Part shown: piece after piece, positions 38,139-51,335 of the stretch
Position numbering within the stretch: position 1 is the first letter of the stretch
How the letters are laid out: every line of letters starts with the position of its first letter
The notes under the pieces: model-generated
Seen by the model: only the letters and a program-made list of their open reading frames with translations
Databases searched by the model: none
Told to the model about the DNA's origin: nothing
Translations under genes and position numbers: made by a program
Assembly (NCBI GenBank): GCA_034670405.1
Contig: JAXDDX010000019.1
Coordinates: forward strand, 3,384,501 to 3,448,500
Direction of reading: 5' to 3'
Origin: Hoplostethus atlanticus
Taxonomy: Eukaryota > Chordata > Actinopteri > Trachichthyiformes > Trachichthyidae
DNA: 64,000 nt

Positions 38139-38145
38139 TGTGTGT
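38103..38145 (+). repeat. (TG)n microsatellite
   Basis: About 43 bp of TG with one TA interruption. Confidence 0.9.
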
Positions 38146-38780
38146 CAGTGGCGTTCATCACAGATAAGGGGTCCGCGGCGGCCTACTCTCCTCTATTCTC
38201 CATTTCTCCCCACATCCCCGCCTCCTCCAGCCTCCTCTGTTCTCATGCCCCCTGTTGCCGCTCCTTCTTCCCTCCTTCTCTCTTCTCTTTGTCCCTCTCC
38301 CGAGATGAAAGAGAGGAGAGATAAGGCCAGGTAAAAGAGTGCAGGAAGGGAAAAACAGCAGAGAGGAAAGTGATAAGGGGGGGGAAACAATGGGGGCTTT
38401 GATAGCATTTGCGCTACCGTATGTGTGTGTAAGTCTAAGTGTGCATGTGCATGTGTGTGTGTGGCCATGTGCAAGCATGTGCCTGCATGTATATGTGTAT
38501 ATGCCCTGCAGAGATGTGTCTAGTCTTTTATTTTGGAAGCACAAACCTTTTTATTTCAGCCACAGCAGGATGAAGCCGGATTGATGGGTTGACGGGTGAT
38601 GAAGGAGAGGTGAAGGCATAAAAAAAAGCAACGTGACTTCCTGTTGACCCCTCATTTCACCCCTATTATTATAGTCTCTTTCTCCTCCTCCTCCTCCCTT
38701 TTTTTCAGTAGCTCACACTCAATCTCATAATACAGTATTTTTCTTTTAGCCAATAATTACCTTGCACAAAAAGAATCTCA

Positions 38781-38790
38781 CCCACACACC

Positions 38791-38872
<82 letters not shown>

Positions 38873-38876
38873 CACA
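38781..38876 (+). repeat. (CA)n microsatellite, longest CA block
   Basis: About 96 bp starting with CCCACACACC and CCCACC units, then long CA runs interrupted by CCCA and CGCA. Confidence 0.95.
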
Positions 38877-39032
38877 TTAACTCACCTGTTTCTCCCATTT
38901 GGGGCTCTGGAGCCTTTTAGCTGCCCAGTCTTCCTGTCCTGTCTCTGTTGGGTGTGGTTTTCCAATCTGTCCTGCTTTAGTCATTACAGCCTCACCCAAG
39001 CCGTTTCTCAGGCCATACACACACCTGCCACT

Positions 39033-39190
39033 ATTGTGTGTGTGTGTGTGTGTGTGCGCTTTGGGCTTGCACGTGTGAATACTGTATGTATGAGCATATA
39101 CCTAACTTCCCAGCAGGCATCATTAAAATGTGTGATGAGTGCGTGCATGTGTTTGTTGATTGTGTGTATGTGTGTGTGTGTGTGTGTGTT
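39033..39190 (+). repeat. two (TG)n arrays
   Basis: (TG)11 at 39,033-39,055 and TG-rich 39,163-39,190, with unique sequence between. Confidence 0.85.
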
Positions 39191-39239
39191 TGAGAAAGAA
39201 TGCATGTGAGTCTTTAAACCACATCTGCTTGCAGAATGT

Positions 39240-42200
39240 AAAAAAAAAAAAAAAGAAGAAAGAATTTTAACTTACACTTGAAGTGGAATTGAATAAAACC
39301 AAAACAAGACGGGGGCTCATCACAGAATTATTTCCTCGACCCCGTGGTCCGAAACCACAACGCTTTGATCCACGCTCTTTTTTCTGTGTTGTTTACACCC
39401 AAAAGACGAACCTGGGGCACGAGAGAAGACAATGGCATCTCTTTTACATGACTGGCTCCGTGTGTTACAGGTGGGACACACACGGCTAGACATTCCTGAG
39501 GATATGGAGGTAAAGAAGCCTTAGGGTTAAAAGATGACTGTGCGAGATGGAGAGAGAGAAAGAGACAGAGAGAGAGAGAGTAGTGAAATATTTATCACCA
39601 AATTGAAGACCAAAGTGGAGATACAGGCAACATTTACAGGTATTGTGGCTTATAATGGATTATTATGACATATTTTGAAAGCGCTCTACTAACAAAATCA
39701 CCAACACCTATCCATTAGTAATAATTAGACCCGTACATTTCCAACTCTGGCTTCCATTATTGTGCTAAATTTCGTCTTGAGTTATTGCAATGATACAGAA
39801 GAGGGGGAGAGAAACAGGGAGAGAGAGAAAGGCTGTTGAGAGCAAAGTAAAGCAAGGCCTCTTGACAAATTTTCAGTTGGCTGCCCTACTTTCAGGGAGC
39901 GTGCTCCTTTTCGCCCCCTGGTGGTTGTCCACGCTGACAGAAGTGTTCGTTCCCCTTTGCCACAGCGAGACTCTGCAGTCCCTGTGGTAGCCTGCAGGAG
40001 GCGACCTAAGCAAAGCAATGCTGGTGGTGGCTAGCGCTCAGTTTTTGGCACTTGCACAGCCAGGTGGGGCTGTCTGCTAAAATTAGTCTGCACTGTGATT
40101 GGATTAGGGACAATAGTGGGATTAGAACACACAAAGACTAAAGGTTGGAGGCAATGCTTTAGGGTTAAAATGTGATATTTTAAACTGAGGGAAGGCCACA
40201 ATATGCTCAAGTTTTTAAATGATTAGGTGAAAAAAGTTCAAAACACTACACAGCAAATCCATTTTTATTATCAATCCCTTGAATATTTTGGAATTAAATC
40301 AAATGGAGCATATTGATATATAAGTATATTTTTATTTTACTCTATGTGCCCTGACATTATCATGCATGTCAGTATGGTGCAAACAGAGAACCGAACTGTT
40401 GTTCACATAGACACACAATACATATCGTGTGTGCATGTATAGATGGAAGTGGGAAACATGAATTGAAGGCCAAGTGTAGAATCAATAGAGTGTTTTATAT
40501 CATCCAACCAAGGGATCAATAGTATTTTGTCTATTCAAAGCATGGTTAGATTAGCTTGTGAGACCTAGGACAGTATACAGGCCTAATTCCTCGCTTCCCC
40601 CCTCCTCTCCTCCTCTGATTCTTTTTCTATCATTTCTATCATATGTATCCTCCCCGGATATTCTCAGCCTTGCTGTTGTTTACTCTGTCCTTCCTTCCTG
40701 ATATCCTCCAGAAGCCAGAGAAACTTCCTGTGTGAACTCCTCTTGTCTCTTATCGTTGCCTCTTCCTCTCCTCCTATCTTCTGTGATGTCTGCTTTTGCT
40801 CTGAACTTGACTCCCTGGGAGTCCTGCACTGTGTACAGTGAGTTCAACCTTGTCGAAGAAAGCTTCCTACTTCATAAGACGTGACTATTTCCATTTGGTG
40901 TACCTGCTCCAGTTGATGCACATTCAGCTTAAGAAGACAGGTGGTCCAAGAGAAATAATGCAACGTATTGCTGAAGACAAACTATACGTGCTCTCTGTTT
41001 TTGTTCTGCAGCTAGTTGCATGTATTTCCAAGCATCAGATCAGATGGTACTGTGTATGGAAGTGGTCCTGCTTGTTTTGTGCTTCACCCCACAGACTGTA
41101 GCAATTCTTTTGTCAATTGTCGGGAAGTTATTGTAAAAAAAATATATCGTTTTTTGTTAGCTGCACTGATATATGCTAGTTTTTATTGAATTTGTTGTTA
41201 TGGTTAAAGCAATGATATGACAGCATTATTTCAGGAGAAAGTTTTTTGACAGTCTTAGTAGGCCAACAATATTAAATTACAGAGATGAAGTAGTGGTGTG
41301 GAAGGGGAAAAAAATTGATTGCAGAAGCCAACAGTGTCTGTACACCCTGCACCCTGCTCCACACTGAAAATTACATGAACTGGATACAAGCATGATATGT
41401 ATCCTCTGGTTACAAGCCAAACCACGGTTGGCCATCACAAATAATTAAAAGATTTCCTCTTCAAGCTGCAGTTATGTCTCGTCGTAATTGCTTCTTATCC
41501 TATGAAAAGCGATGGCAGAGCACATCTTTTACAATGGAAAATAGCCAGCTGCCAAAGGCGCAGTTCCAAAGTTCAACAGGGATTTGTAGTGAATCCACCA
41601 TCCAGGTTACACCTAGTTCAACACAGACCCCAACGAAATGCATAGAAGGGCGACTCCAAACTGTAAGACCTAGAAGCTTGGCGCCATAGTGGCAAGATTA
41701 AAACTGACACATAGCAAGATTATTTCCTCTAGTAAACATGAGTAAAGTAAAGTAAAAGTTTATTTACTTAAAGAATGGTCACTGCTTCAGTATCTGTCTG
41801 TATTTGGTTTGTATTTGGCCTGGTGCGACCTAGCCATGAGTATTGGGGAAGAGCTCTTAAAACAAGTACAAATGACTTATCACTAGTGTATGCAATGAGG
41901 TTTTCGCTAATAGCAACAAGTTACGCAACAAGTTAGCTCCCCAAAGTCTGAAGCATCTGTCTCCGTCCCTGAGCGAGCCATCCTGTGGGAGTAACATGAG
42001 GACATCTTGGCAGCAGATCCTATTTCCACCCCAGTTTCTCATATTTCTATTTCTCGGGTGGCATACGCTCCACCACTAGCGCTTCCTCCACCGGTGACTC
42101 AGTCCCACCGGTCAAAAGATGGGTGTCTTGAGCTACGGCGCTATTAATGTGTGTGGTTGATACAATCCTTGGTTCTACCTGTCAATGACGCAACTCTTCT

Positions 42201-43870
42201 GGTTTACTCGTTTGCAATCAACATCGTGCAGCAGAAAAGCCGGAGCGTTGCAGGGGGTGTGCTGCACCTTTATTTTGATCCCCCTTTTTCGCAGGTTTTT
42301 TTGTAGTTGGGGAGCGTAGTGGTTTAATTTAATTATTTATTTTAAAAATTGAATTTAACCTGAATTTAGTATATTTTCCTTTCTAAGCAGCATCAATTAT
42401 TTTGGCCTTGATTCCCCCTGAAGTCAACTTGCTCCTGTTCTGTTAGCTGATTATATATATAGTATCTACGGTTGTCTCTTTACATTCACTCCACTTTACT
42501 TCTTCCTTCTTCCTTCTTCTTGTTCAGCTTGGTGTTACTGCCCTTCCACACCTAGACAGCCTTCAGGGGTCGTAACAATAACATAACCAATACATTTTTA
42601 AAGCGGAACAGGTGCAAAAAAAAAAAAAAACCTACAGTAGTTGGACATCATTACTCATCATACAACACAATGAAGTGTCACGATGGTCAGCAATGCTCTT
42701 GCCAGTTGAGAAACTCCTGACATGCATTGTGGGATGTGGGCAAGGCCAGGAACCAGGAAGACACCATCTCTATGCACCTAGTTCATTCACATCATGTATT
42801 CTTGTCTTCTCTCCTATTGCATCTGGCAAACCAATGGGCCGTTTCTTAGATATACTATGCCTCGTGAAGTGCTGTGTAAGTATGGATAAGTGGGCTGAAT
42901 AAGTCCAGCTGATGAGTCTACCGTTAAGGCTAAGCTAACTAGCTCCCCATGAGAAGTAGTTCCTCCAAGACTGGCCCGGCGACGAGGCCAAGTGCATTAA
43001 CAGCTGCAGTCTGTGAGGGCTGTGTGGCTTGTGAGACAAAAGGCGTTTAACGTGATTTATCAAAGGGTTCATCGAGTACTTCGGGATTATGGCGATTGCA
43101 CCAACTAGAATGTTTTCCTGGAGTCAGCGTCCTCTGGGGGGGGGGCAGAGGAGGAGAAGAAAAGAAATAGAGGAAGATTAAAGAGCGAGAGGAAGTGAAG
43201 AAACAATTTAGGGCAGCGCTTCTAAACATAAACAGCGGCTCCGGTTCTCTTCGTGCACGCTCGCAGAGAGGAAAACCAGAGAGCGGTTGAGTCTCCAAGG
43301 TGCCTGAACCCAGTGGACTTCCTGTGACCGTTGACTCACTGGCCTACTAGCAGACGTGTCACTCTGCAGACGGTTGCATGCATTTTCCACTGTTTTGCGT
43401 GCCAGTGCATATAGGAACACAGGGTAAAACAGAATACAGTTGGATACGTGGTAGTATTACTAATGCAAACTGTTCTTCCCACCTGACATTGGCGGAGAAC
43501 TTCCCTCGTAACACTGATATTGCAAGCACGTAAAAATCCACCACCACTTTCTGATTTGTTCCCCCTCAGCTTCTGCTTCGGCTGCATACGCAAAGCATAT
43601 CTTCACGGGCTTATTTTTCCCTCATGGCTCCTCTTTTCGGATAGTATTATTCAAAAAATAGCACTCATACTTGCAGGGCTAAATGACAGATGGTTTCCAC
43701 ATGTTAACAGAGGAGACGAGAAACTGTTTTTCCGCGGCAAACCTTTAGGGGGAACTCTTAACTTAATAAGAACTTGGTGTACGGGATGGAGAGGGATGAG
43801 GATGGAAGTGGCAGGGAGGGAGAGAATGAAAGACACAATCAATCGTTGCTCTGCCTCGGAGTAGGAGTTT
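39240..43870. other. repeat-poor AT-rich stretch, no gene seen
   Basis: The longest interval with little simple repeat before 54 kb. Short ORFs only (under 100 codons), with no recognised domain. A (TA)-rich word occurs near 42,453 and A-runs near 39,240 and 42,615. Confidence 0.4.
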
Positions 43871-43875
43871 GTACA

Positions 43876-43899
43876 CCCCCCCCCCCCCCCCCCCCCCCC
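43876..43899 (+). repeat. C homopolymer
   Basis: 24 consecutive C. Confidence 0.9.
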
Positions 43900-44539
43900 A
43901 CTCATTTGTCATTCTTTTCTGACCTCACTCATTACCCAGAATACCCCAGTTCACATCATTAACCACTGCCTCTTGGAGCCATCTTAGTCATGGCAGGTCC
44001 CATTAGATCACCTTCTTGTTCCTCCCCCACGATGGTCCAAAGAGCGGTGAAAGCTCGTCATTGTGCATTGTGATAACTGAGAGAGACGGAGCAACTCAAC
44101 ATAGTGCCATGTCTCATATTCATCTCGCGGTTCCTCACGGTGACGTAGCAACGGGCTTGTAATAACGGAGCCATCTATGACAGTGATGTACGATGCCAGT
44201 GTTACTAAGCCTCGGGGCTGCAGAGGCAAACATCCCCTTGTGTGACAGCCGTCCTTTATCTGCTGGGGTCCAGGGTGACGACGGGGGACTAGTGACATCA
44301 TGGGAATCCTCGCCATCCAGGACAGGACGTCCCAAAAGCTGACATCAGACGAGGGAGGGAACAGATGATCACTTGCAGAGTTGGGTTTTATAACGAATGA
44401 TATTATTAATAGTATTCCAGTTACCGATAACACAGTCACTCCCTTTAAAGGAACCTACTTTTCAGGAGCATTCCAGGAGTCAAGTGTTAAGCAATTTACC
44501 TTGTTGTTGTACCCACGTTCCCCCGACCTGCCTCGTCTA

Positions 44540-44812
44540 CTTTCTACTTCAGTCGGTGATTTTCCTACATTTCCCAGGATGCCTTTTGACAGCCCCCCGT
44601 GAACTTGTTCCATTCGGCTGTGTGTTATACTATGTGTGTTAGGCTGTGATGTTAAAAGAAGCAGATACTTTGTACGATGGATTTCTCCCCGTATGATCGT
44701 TGGACGTTGGTGCAAAATAGTGAATCTATGTTGAAGTTTTAGAGTGTTGAAATTCTGTCTCCTATTAAACTCCATTGTAGCTGCGTTGGAAATATGTTGA
44801 CGTGACATCACT
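44540..44812 (+). repeat. dispersed repeat family 1, copy B
   Basis: Contains TTCCTACATTTCCCAGGATGC (44,561), GATGGATTTCTCCCCGTATG (44,678) and TTGTAGCTGCGTTGGAAATAT (44,775), matching copy A at 3,830-4,295 in order and orientation. It is shorter and lacks the palindrome. The family is probably a non-autonomous mobile element; termini not resolved. Confidence 0.6.
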
Positions 44813-45322
44813 ACATTTCACTTTATGAATGAGATTGAAGTTTAAATATCCAATCATTTTCATCATAATTTCTTTAACACATGCATACTCACACACACAC
44901 ACACACATATATATCACCTCTGTATCTTTTATGGAAGTTGGTAAGCCACATCTTATTGTAAAGGGCATGTCAAACCCCCAGCCATGGGGAGTCCACCTGT
45001 TGCACATGCCAACAAATACACCTTCATACATACGGTGAGACATGACCCTCAGACATAAACACTCCTCCCCACACACCTCAGTCTGACACACACACACACA
45101 CATTAAAGCGGAAGAGAGTAGCAGTGAGAGGAGTGGGCTGCCTTGGCACTGCAGACCAGCAGCTGTGAAAACAGGCAGCTAGTGATGTCAGAGCAGCAAG
45201 GGACTCTGGGTAGCACTGGCCCGTACCAAGGCCACTTTGATGTGTTTGTGTTTTATGGCAGCCCCGAGAGAGGGGCGGAGGATTTCAAGTCGCACTGACT
45301 GATCGGGTGTCTATGGATGACC

Positions 45323-45365
45323 GTGTGTGTGTGTGTGTGTGTGTGTGAAAATGTGTGTGTGTGTG
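45323..45365 (+). repeat. (GT)n microsatellite
   Basis: (GT)12, a GAAAA break, then a shorter GT run. Another (GT)11 lies at 45,909-45,930. Confidence 0.9.
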
Positions 45366-45539
45366 GGTAAAGAAACATACTCTCACACACAAACATAAAC
45401 ACCGTCATCAGGCACGTGAGCCCTACAAATCATTGTGACATCTCCCATACAGCCTGGTAATCAGACACTGAGATGGGTGCAGAGGAACAATTAGACCAAA
45501 TGATAGACCGGCCACAGCTGCTGCACGGCACTGAGGGAG

Positions 45540-45592
45540 CTATAGGGAGTGATATAGGGAGTGATAAAGAGAGTGATATAGGATATAGGAGA
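45540..45592 (+). repeat. short GGGAGTGATATA minisatellite
   Basis: The 12-bp word GGGAGTGATATA and variants repeats about four times before a GA run. Confidence 0.7.
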
Positions 45593-45934
45593 GAGAGAGA
45601 GAGGGATAGCAGGATAGCAGGAGGGTGGGAGGTGAAGAAAACTATTTCCAGGTGAATTCCCAGCGTCGCGATTGACAGTTTGGCCTCCAGACAGGTCCTA
45701 AGTGCTGCAGGTGCAAACTCACAGCTCTCCCCTCCCCTTCCCCTTCCTCTCTCACTCCCCCCCCCGTCACCCCTCCACTCCTTGTGAAGGGAAAACATGG
45801 TGGAGGGAAGCGGGGGCACAGTGCCAGATGTGCCAAGTCATACCAGCAGCCCGGCTCGGGATCAAAGAACATGGGAGTCCAGCAGGGGAAGTGCGTGGGT
45901 GGGTGTGGGTGTGTGTGTGTGTGTGTGTGTGGGT

Positions 45935-47340
45935 GCTAGGTAAGAGCAGGTGGGAGATTGGAGAGAGAAGAGAAAGCAAAGGAAACCCAAAGCTCAAACT
46001 CCCTCTCTTTTTTTTCTCCAGCTACTCAGCAAAAACAGGGAACCTTTCAACATTTCCCAAATTGCAATTAAAAAGAGACTGCTACCACGTCTAGGATCAA
46101 CATTCCCACTCCAGCTCTCCTCGCACTCCATATTTTCCATTCCATTAGCTGATATTAACGAACAGACGTTTGTATCCAGACTCCCACTGCTGACCGAGCA
46201 ATGTTCAGACTGGGCACTGCTCTATGGATCAGTGTGAAATTGGTCTACGTGCCGGCGATTTCTCCCTGTGGAGTTTCACAAGATGCCCTCCTCCTCCACT
46301 TCCCCATGACTCTCTGTTTACAGATCATCTCCAGGGACGTTGAACTATGAGAGCAAAATGGAAAAACCCCACGTGGGCAGTCAAGCACAGACAATAACGT
46401 CACAAACAAGAACGATGTACTCAGACATTAGGTTACAGTTTTGTTTTTTACCTCCCCTGTAAGAAAAGAAATCCCTTTGCAAAGTTGAGTTGGCGTGCAC
46501 AGTGCATGTGGGCCTACCCAGGTTCCTGCACTGACCGTGTGCTGTTTGCATGTGCCAGCTCAAAAACTAAAGAATATCAAGTTTAATAGTCCTGGGTATT
46601 TCTGTACCTGAGCCTTCCTGATCTTACTTCCCCTTCGCAGTGGAGTCTCTTTTCTTGAATAGTTCAGAAGGACTTCCCTTCACTGCATGTGACAAACGCA
46701 CTGATTGGATGTCTGAGCTTTCTGCAGCCCGATTGAAACACAAGCAATAACCATTCGCTTCTCACCCTCTACTAGAACGTGGGCGGGACGTTTTTTTGCC
46801 ACCCCTCGCGGCGATCAATAAACGTCAAAACAAATCCTCCCCCTTCTCTCTCCCTCTGTGACGGGAGACAAATATGTCAAATATGTTCGTGCCCGCGAGA
46901 GCAAGAGAGCTTGCTCAGACTTGACTAGCAGGTGCTACGTGCACCTACTGCTTGAAGACGATACATTACAACGCCATTAACTTACAAACACATGGCCATG
47001 CCGGATTTCCCCCCCCCCGAGGCTACAGTTACTTCACGTACCTGATTTACGACAGCGGCGAGGCGTGTTCGTCGAGAGTAGATAAGCGTCTGTCAGGTTT
47101 ATTGTTTGCGTCAGGGCTCGTTGGCAGTAACAGCGTTGAAAAATGTACATCATGTACATCTAACAGAGCCTAACTAAAGGTTGTTTTTTCTGGATCGCGT
47201 GTCGAGATAACAGTACTTGGCAGGGGGTGGAAGATGGATGGAGCCGTTGCGTTACAGTATGGACAGATAAAAAGATAAAACAATACATCAAACTGACAGA
47301 CGCGTACAGACGCTCGCATGCACGGAAAATGACGTTCTCA
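45935..47340. other. unique sequence, no gene seen
   Basis: CpG content rises at 47,020-47,340. No domain-bearing ORF. Confidence 0.35.
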
Positions 47341-47359
47341 GGGGGGAGGGGGGCGGTTT

Positions 47360-47545
47360 CGGGTCAACACAAGCTGGCGTGCGGCCCGAAAGCCGCCGGT
47401 TCTAATCCCCAGATCGGTTGAGAAAAAAAAAACAAGGTGGGGAAAAGTGAATGAGCGAACGATCTCTCCCCTTCATCACAGTTCCCTTGAGCAACGCACT
47501 TTCACCCTCAGCTGCTCCAGCGGTGCTGCTTGGTAGCCAGCAGTA
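47360..47545 (+). mobile_element. tRNA-derived SINE fragment
   Basis: B-box-like GGTTCTAATCC at 47,398-47,408 is followed by GGTGGGGAAAAGTGAATGAG and CCCTTGAGCAACGCACTTTC and CAGCTGCTCCAGCGGTGCTG, the usual body of a common fish SINE. The A box is not clear and no tail repeat is seen, so it is partial. Confidence 0.65.
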
Positions 47546-47610
47546 GAGGACTACTGTTGGAGTGTGAAACAGGACAGGGCTGAGAAAACAACAGAGAAAG
47601 CTGTTTATCT

Positions 47611-47633
47611 GTGTGTGTGTGTGTGTGTGTGTG
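47611..47633 (+). repeat. (GT)n microsatellite
   Basis: 23 bp of GT just after the 47.4 kb SINE. Confidence 0.9.
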
Positions 47634-49201
47634 AGTTGATAGACAGGTGAAAAACAGGCTGTGGGATCCCAGCATTCTTAGCGGCCATTACTTTCACACA
47701 CCGGTCGAGACCACACACACCACCTGACTAGTCGAGAGCAGGGAGTTCACTCGTTCACTGTCTCGTTCTCGTTCATGTTGTCGTTCTGTCTCTCTCTCTC
47801 TCACTTTCATTCTCTCTATTTATCTTCCTCTCACTTTGTTGACATCTTTTTATCTCATCCGACATATATCCGTCATTGCGTCACTCCTTTTTTCCACTCT
47901 TTCCACAATGTGTTTTTCCTCTACCCCGATATGTCGTGTCCCTTCTTCCATTCGTCTGTCAGGACCTCATTCCTACACAGCCTTTCTCTGTCTTCCCCTC
48001 GTTTTTTTTCTTCTCCCCCACCTCCACACCTTTTCATGTCATATTAAGCCTCATCTTCTACCTGTCTTTCACCACCGCGCCGCTTCTCATTTTCGAGTCT
48101 CGCCCGCTCTAACTCCCCCGCCCCCCCCACTGCTCAAGATAACAGGTCTGTTTCCCCGCCCCCCCCCGGCTCGCTACGTAGAAAGCGAAAAGGGAGCGCT
48201 CGTTGCCGTTTCTGTGTTTACAGCTGCGCGCTAAGAGGCCCCGTCTGGCCCGTCGATCTGTCAGCACGCCCACCAGGAGCGCATGGGGGGGAGAAGGATA
48301 TCACTCAATGAGCCTGAATTATCCAGTCCAGACCCTCGGTGTGCATCTTTCAGTCCAAGGCTCAGTGACATTATTGATCAGGGCCTTGACCCAAATGGAT
48401 TGCTAGTGAGTGCATGGATCCACCCCCCTTGACTTGTGCACCTGCCACCCTATGCCCGCTGGGAAACTCTACCCAGTTAGAGCAAGTACAGCCCGGCTAT
48501 GTCCTGCTGTTGTGTACCAAGACATCACACCTCTGCAACAGAGCTGCAATCAGACATAAACATAGATTTGCACACGAGGGATATAGATTCACATCTTAAG
48601 GTAATATATTTTTTGTTTTTTTCCCTAAAAGAACATATATTCAAAACTTGTGTTGTATAGTTTCACATCATTAAGGTTTATATGAGCCTGAAAGGTGGGT
48701 GGAGCTCCATACTCCATCAGGCTGAGGTGACAGTCCACTGGCTGGCTGTTGGATGTCCCAAGGGTGAAGGAGGACCCTCGCTTCAGCAACTCGCCAATCA
48801 TCTCGGAGACAGACATGGGTAATGGGTGCTAGCTGTCACCGCTGACAAAACACCGGCTCTGAACTGTGAGGTTGAAGGTTCAAACGACAGCAATGCCAGT
48901 AATTGCAGCTTTTACCTTCGTCGGAGGTCACAGGTTGCTCAGCTGATGGCGTCAGTGTGGGGAGAGTCCCTGGTGGTGACGGTGTGTGTGTGTATGTGTG
49001 TGTGTTTGAGAGATAGAAGTGTGTGCACGTGGACTCGTTTGTGCATATACATTTGCCTGCATGCGTGTGTGTGTGTGTGTGTGTATGTGTGTGTGCTTGC
49101 AAGGGAGCGGCTGGCTTGCATCTATATTGTTGCTGACATAAGGTCTGGCCTGCAGAGAGAGAGGGACTTTTTGAGCCTGCGGTAGCCAGTCTGTTGGTCG
49201 G

Positions 49202-49307
49202 GGAGTCAGTTAGTGAGGCATTCAGTCAGTTAGTCAGTCAGTTAGTCAGTAAGTCAGTCAGTGAGTCAGTCAGTCAGTCAGTCAGTCAGTCAGTCAGTCA
49301 GTCAGTA
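49202..49307 (+). repeat. (AGTC)n tetranucleotide array
   Basis: Degenerate at its left side (TCAGTTAG, CAGTAAG, CAGTGAG variants) and pure (CAGT) units for the last 45 bp or so. It translates as SVSQSVSQ and is not coding. Confidence 0.9.
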
Positions 49308-49382
49308 CAGGATCTGATATTTGGCAGTATACCACCAACTACCTTCTATCAGAAAGGGAGCCTGTACATTATGTCCCGTAGG

Positions 49383-49385
<3 letters not shown>

Positions 49386-49421
<36 letters not shown>
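49386..49421 (+). repeat. (GT)n microsatellite
   Basis: 36 bp of GT, followed by a CT-rich tract at 49,457-49,503. Confidence 0.95.
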
Positions 49422-49423
<2 letters not shown>

Positions 49424-49454
49424 ATCAAAGCTCCCTTCCTTCAGTCTTTCATTG

Positions 49455-49485
<31 letters not shown>

Positions 49486-50204
49486 GCCCTCCCTCTCTCC
49501 CTCATCCGTCTCAGTTAATCCTTTAACTTTGTCTTTTGAAGTCAAACTATCTCAAGATAATATTTTTACTGTTTGGCCTGTGAGTGAGTGCCAAGTGGGC
49601 CAGAGGTTGAAACACACTGTGGCATATGCAGTGCATGCGTGGGGTTACGGTACAGGACAGGCGAGTCTCTCTTTCATTTACTCTCTCGCTCCATCCATCC
49701 ATCCCTCCGTGCCCAGAAGGGTGTGATTAATACAGATGACAGGGCAGCCATCCACCATCATCACAGCATGCTTCAATCTGCTTTATGAAACCAACGGAGG
49801 GGCCCTACGTTCATGTGGCTCAGCCAATCTCTCCCTCCAGTTGGAAAATACTGCTGCCGCAGCACAAAGCACAAAGCACGGCAGAGCGGTTGATGTGGTC
49901 AATCACAGCGGTCCTAGGTTTGTTTCTGCGGGGATCCATTAATCACAGGAACCACAATTCGTGCCCTACATCCTTGTTTTTTCTGTTTTGATTTGACTTC
50001 GGTGTATCATCTTGGAGCCGTGACAAATTGAAAGGAAAACTCATTTTTCCTCCGTCGCGATTTTCTACATGAGCATTTCGAGGGAAAGAGGAAACTGTGT
50101 TTGCAAAGGCTATTGTCTGGGCGCTGCGGCTTGACCCTTGCACTCCGGACTATTGGATGCTTGTAATGTTGGCAGTGTGGGGATTTCAGCTTGTTCCCCT
50201 GTTC

Positions 50205-50262
50205 ATTATGTGTCACTCTGGGTAAGAGCATCCTACAATGTAGTGTAATGTAATCAAAGGTA
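50205..50262 (+). mobile_element. L2/SINE 3' tail fragment
   Basis: TCACTCTGGGTAAGAGCATC followed by TGTAGTGTAATGTAATC resembles the fish L2-type tail (GTCGCTCTGGATAAGAGCGTC with a TAATG repeat). Nothing upstream is clearly recognisable as its body. Confidence 0.5.
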
Positions 50263-50870
50263 CATGATGGATGTTCAGCAGTGAGAAACACAGCACATGA
50301 TTCAGATGGCTGGAAGGCCTGTATACAAGAAACTAAACAATAATAGAAACTTTGAGTGCGCTGAGAAAATTCCCCCGGTCGGATCCCAGCAGAGATGTTA
50401 TTGCCCGCAGTTTGTCACCAGTTCCCCTGCAGGCTCAGACTCACCCATACACACATACACATGCAAACACACACATACATGCCCGCACACACACACACAC
50501 ACACATGCACGCACACACCAGACAGACAGTGTCTGACTCCTCACAGGTCAGAGCCGGGCCAAGCCTGTTTTGACGCAAAGCTTTCTGGGAATCCAGTTTT
50601 TTTTCCCCCCTTTTTTCCTCTTAATTGGCTTGTTTACTTTTCCAGGTCTGCTCTTCTCAAGTCTGAGGGGGTGCTGTGGCTCAACGCTTTCCCCCAGTGA
50701 TGACTGGTGTCTTGGACAGGACATCGGCGGTCTTACAAGACACATTTTTCTCTGATTTGTAAAGAGAAACCTATTAACGCCTGATGGGTTCATCAAAGAA
50801 ATGGTCCCAGTGTGTTTCCAGCGCTGGGGACAAGCGGATTACATGGGAAACCAGTTCTGGTAGCTGGATT

Positions 50871-50884
50871 GTTCCCATGGCAAC
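50871..50884 (+). promoter_or_regulatory. single perfect RFX X-box motif
   Basis: GTTCCCATGGCAAC matches GTHNCCATRGYRAC at every position. It lies in unique sequence. A close variant (one mismatch, CTCGCCATGGCAAC) sits at 36,400-36,413. Motif match only. Confidence 0.3.
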
Positions 50885-51000
50885 AACGTCCTAGTAATCA
50901 GATGAGATCACTTCAAGAAATATCCTGCTCAATTGAAAGGTTCTTCTTTAATTTCATATATGTTTAGAGATTTTCTATACAAATCCAAAAATAACAGACA

Positions 51001-51003
<3 letters not shown>

Positions 51004-51067
<64 letters not shown>
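51004..51067 (+). repeat. (TG)n microsatellite, longest pure TG
   Basis: 64 bp of uninterrupted TG. Another (TG)15 lies at 51,302-51,332. Confidence 0.95.
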
Positions 51068-51071
<4 letters not shown>

Positions 51072-51297
51072 GCACATAGGGGGAGTTTTGTAATGGCATT
51101 GAAGAGACTAATGGGTTGTTTTGACAAAGCAACATACACACACACACCTCTGAGCTGATTTAGGAAAGAGATGGAAAATACGCTCAGGGGAAAATATGAC
51201 GAATATATGTGTGTGTGTGTATGTGTGTGTGCATGTGGGTGTTGGTATGTGTATGCATTTACCCTCATAAATCTGCGTCTATTTCCTTGAGTGTGTA

Positions 51298-51332
<35 letters not shown>

Positions 51333-51335
<3 letters not shown>

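Noticed and set aside
48830-48905. tRNA-like sequence with GGTTGAAGGTTCAAACG
   Set aside because: No matching acceptor stem or A box in place; at best a SINE scrap.
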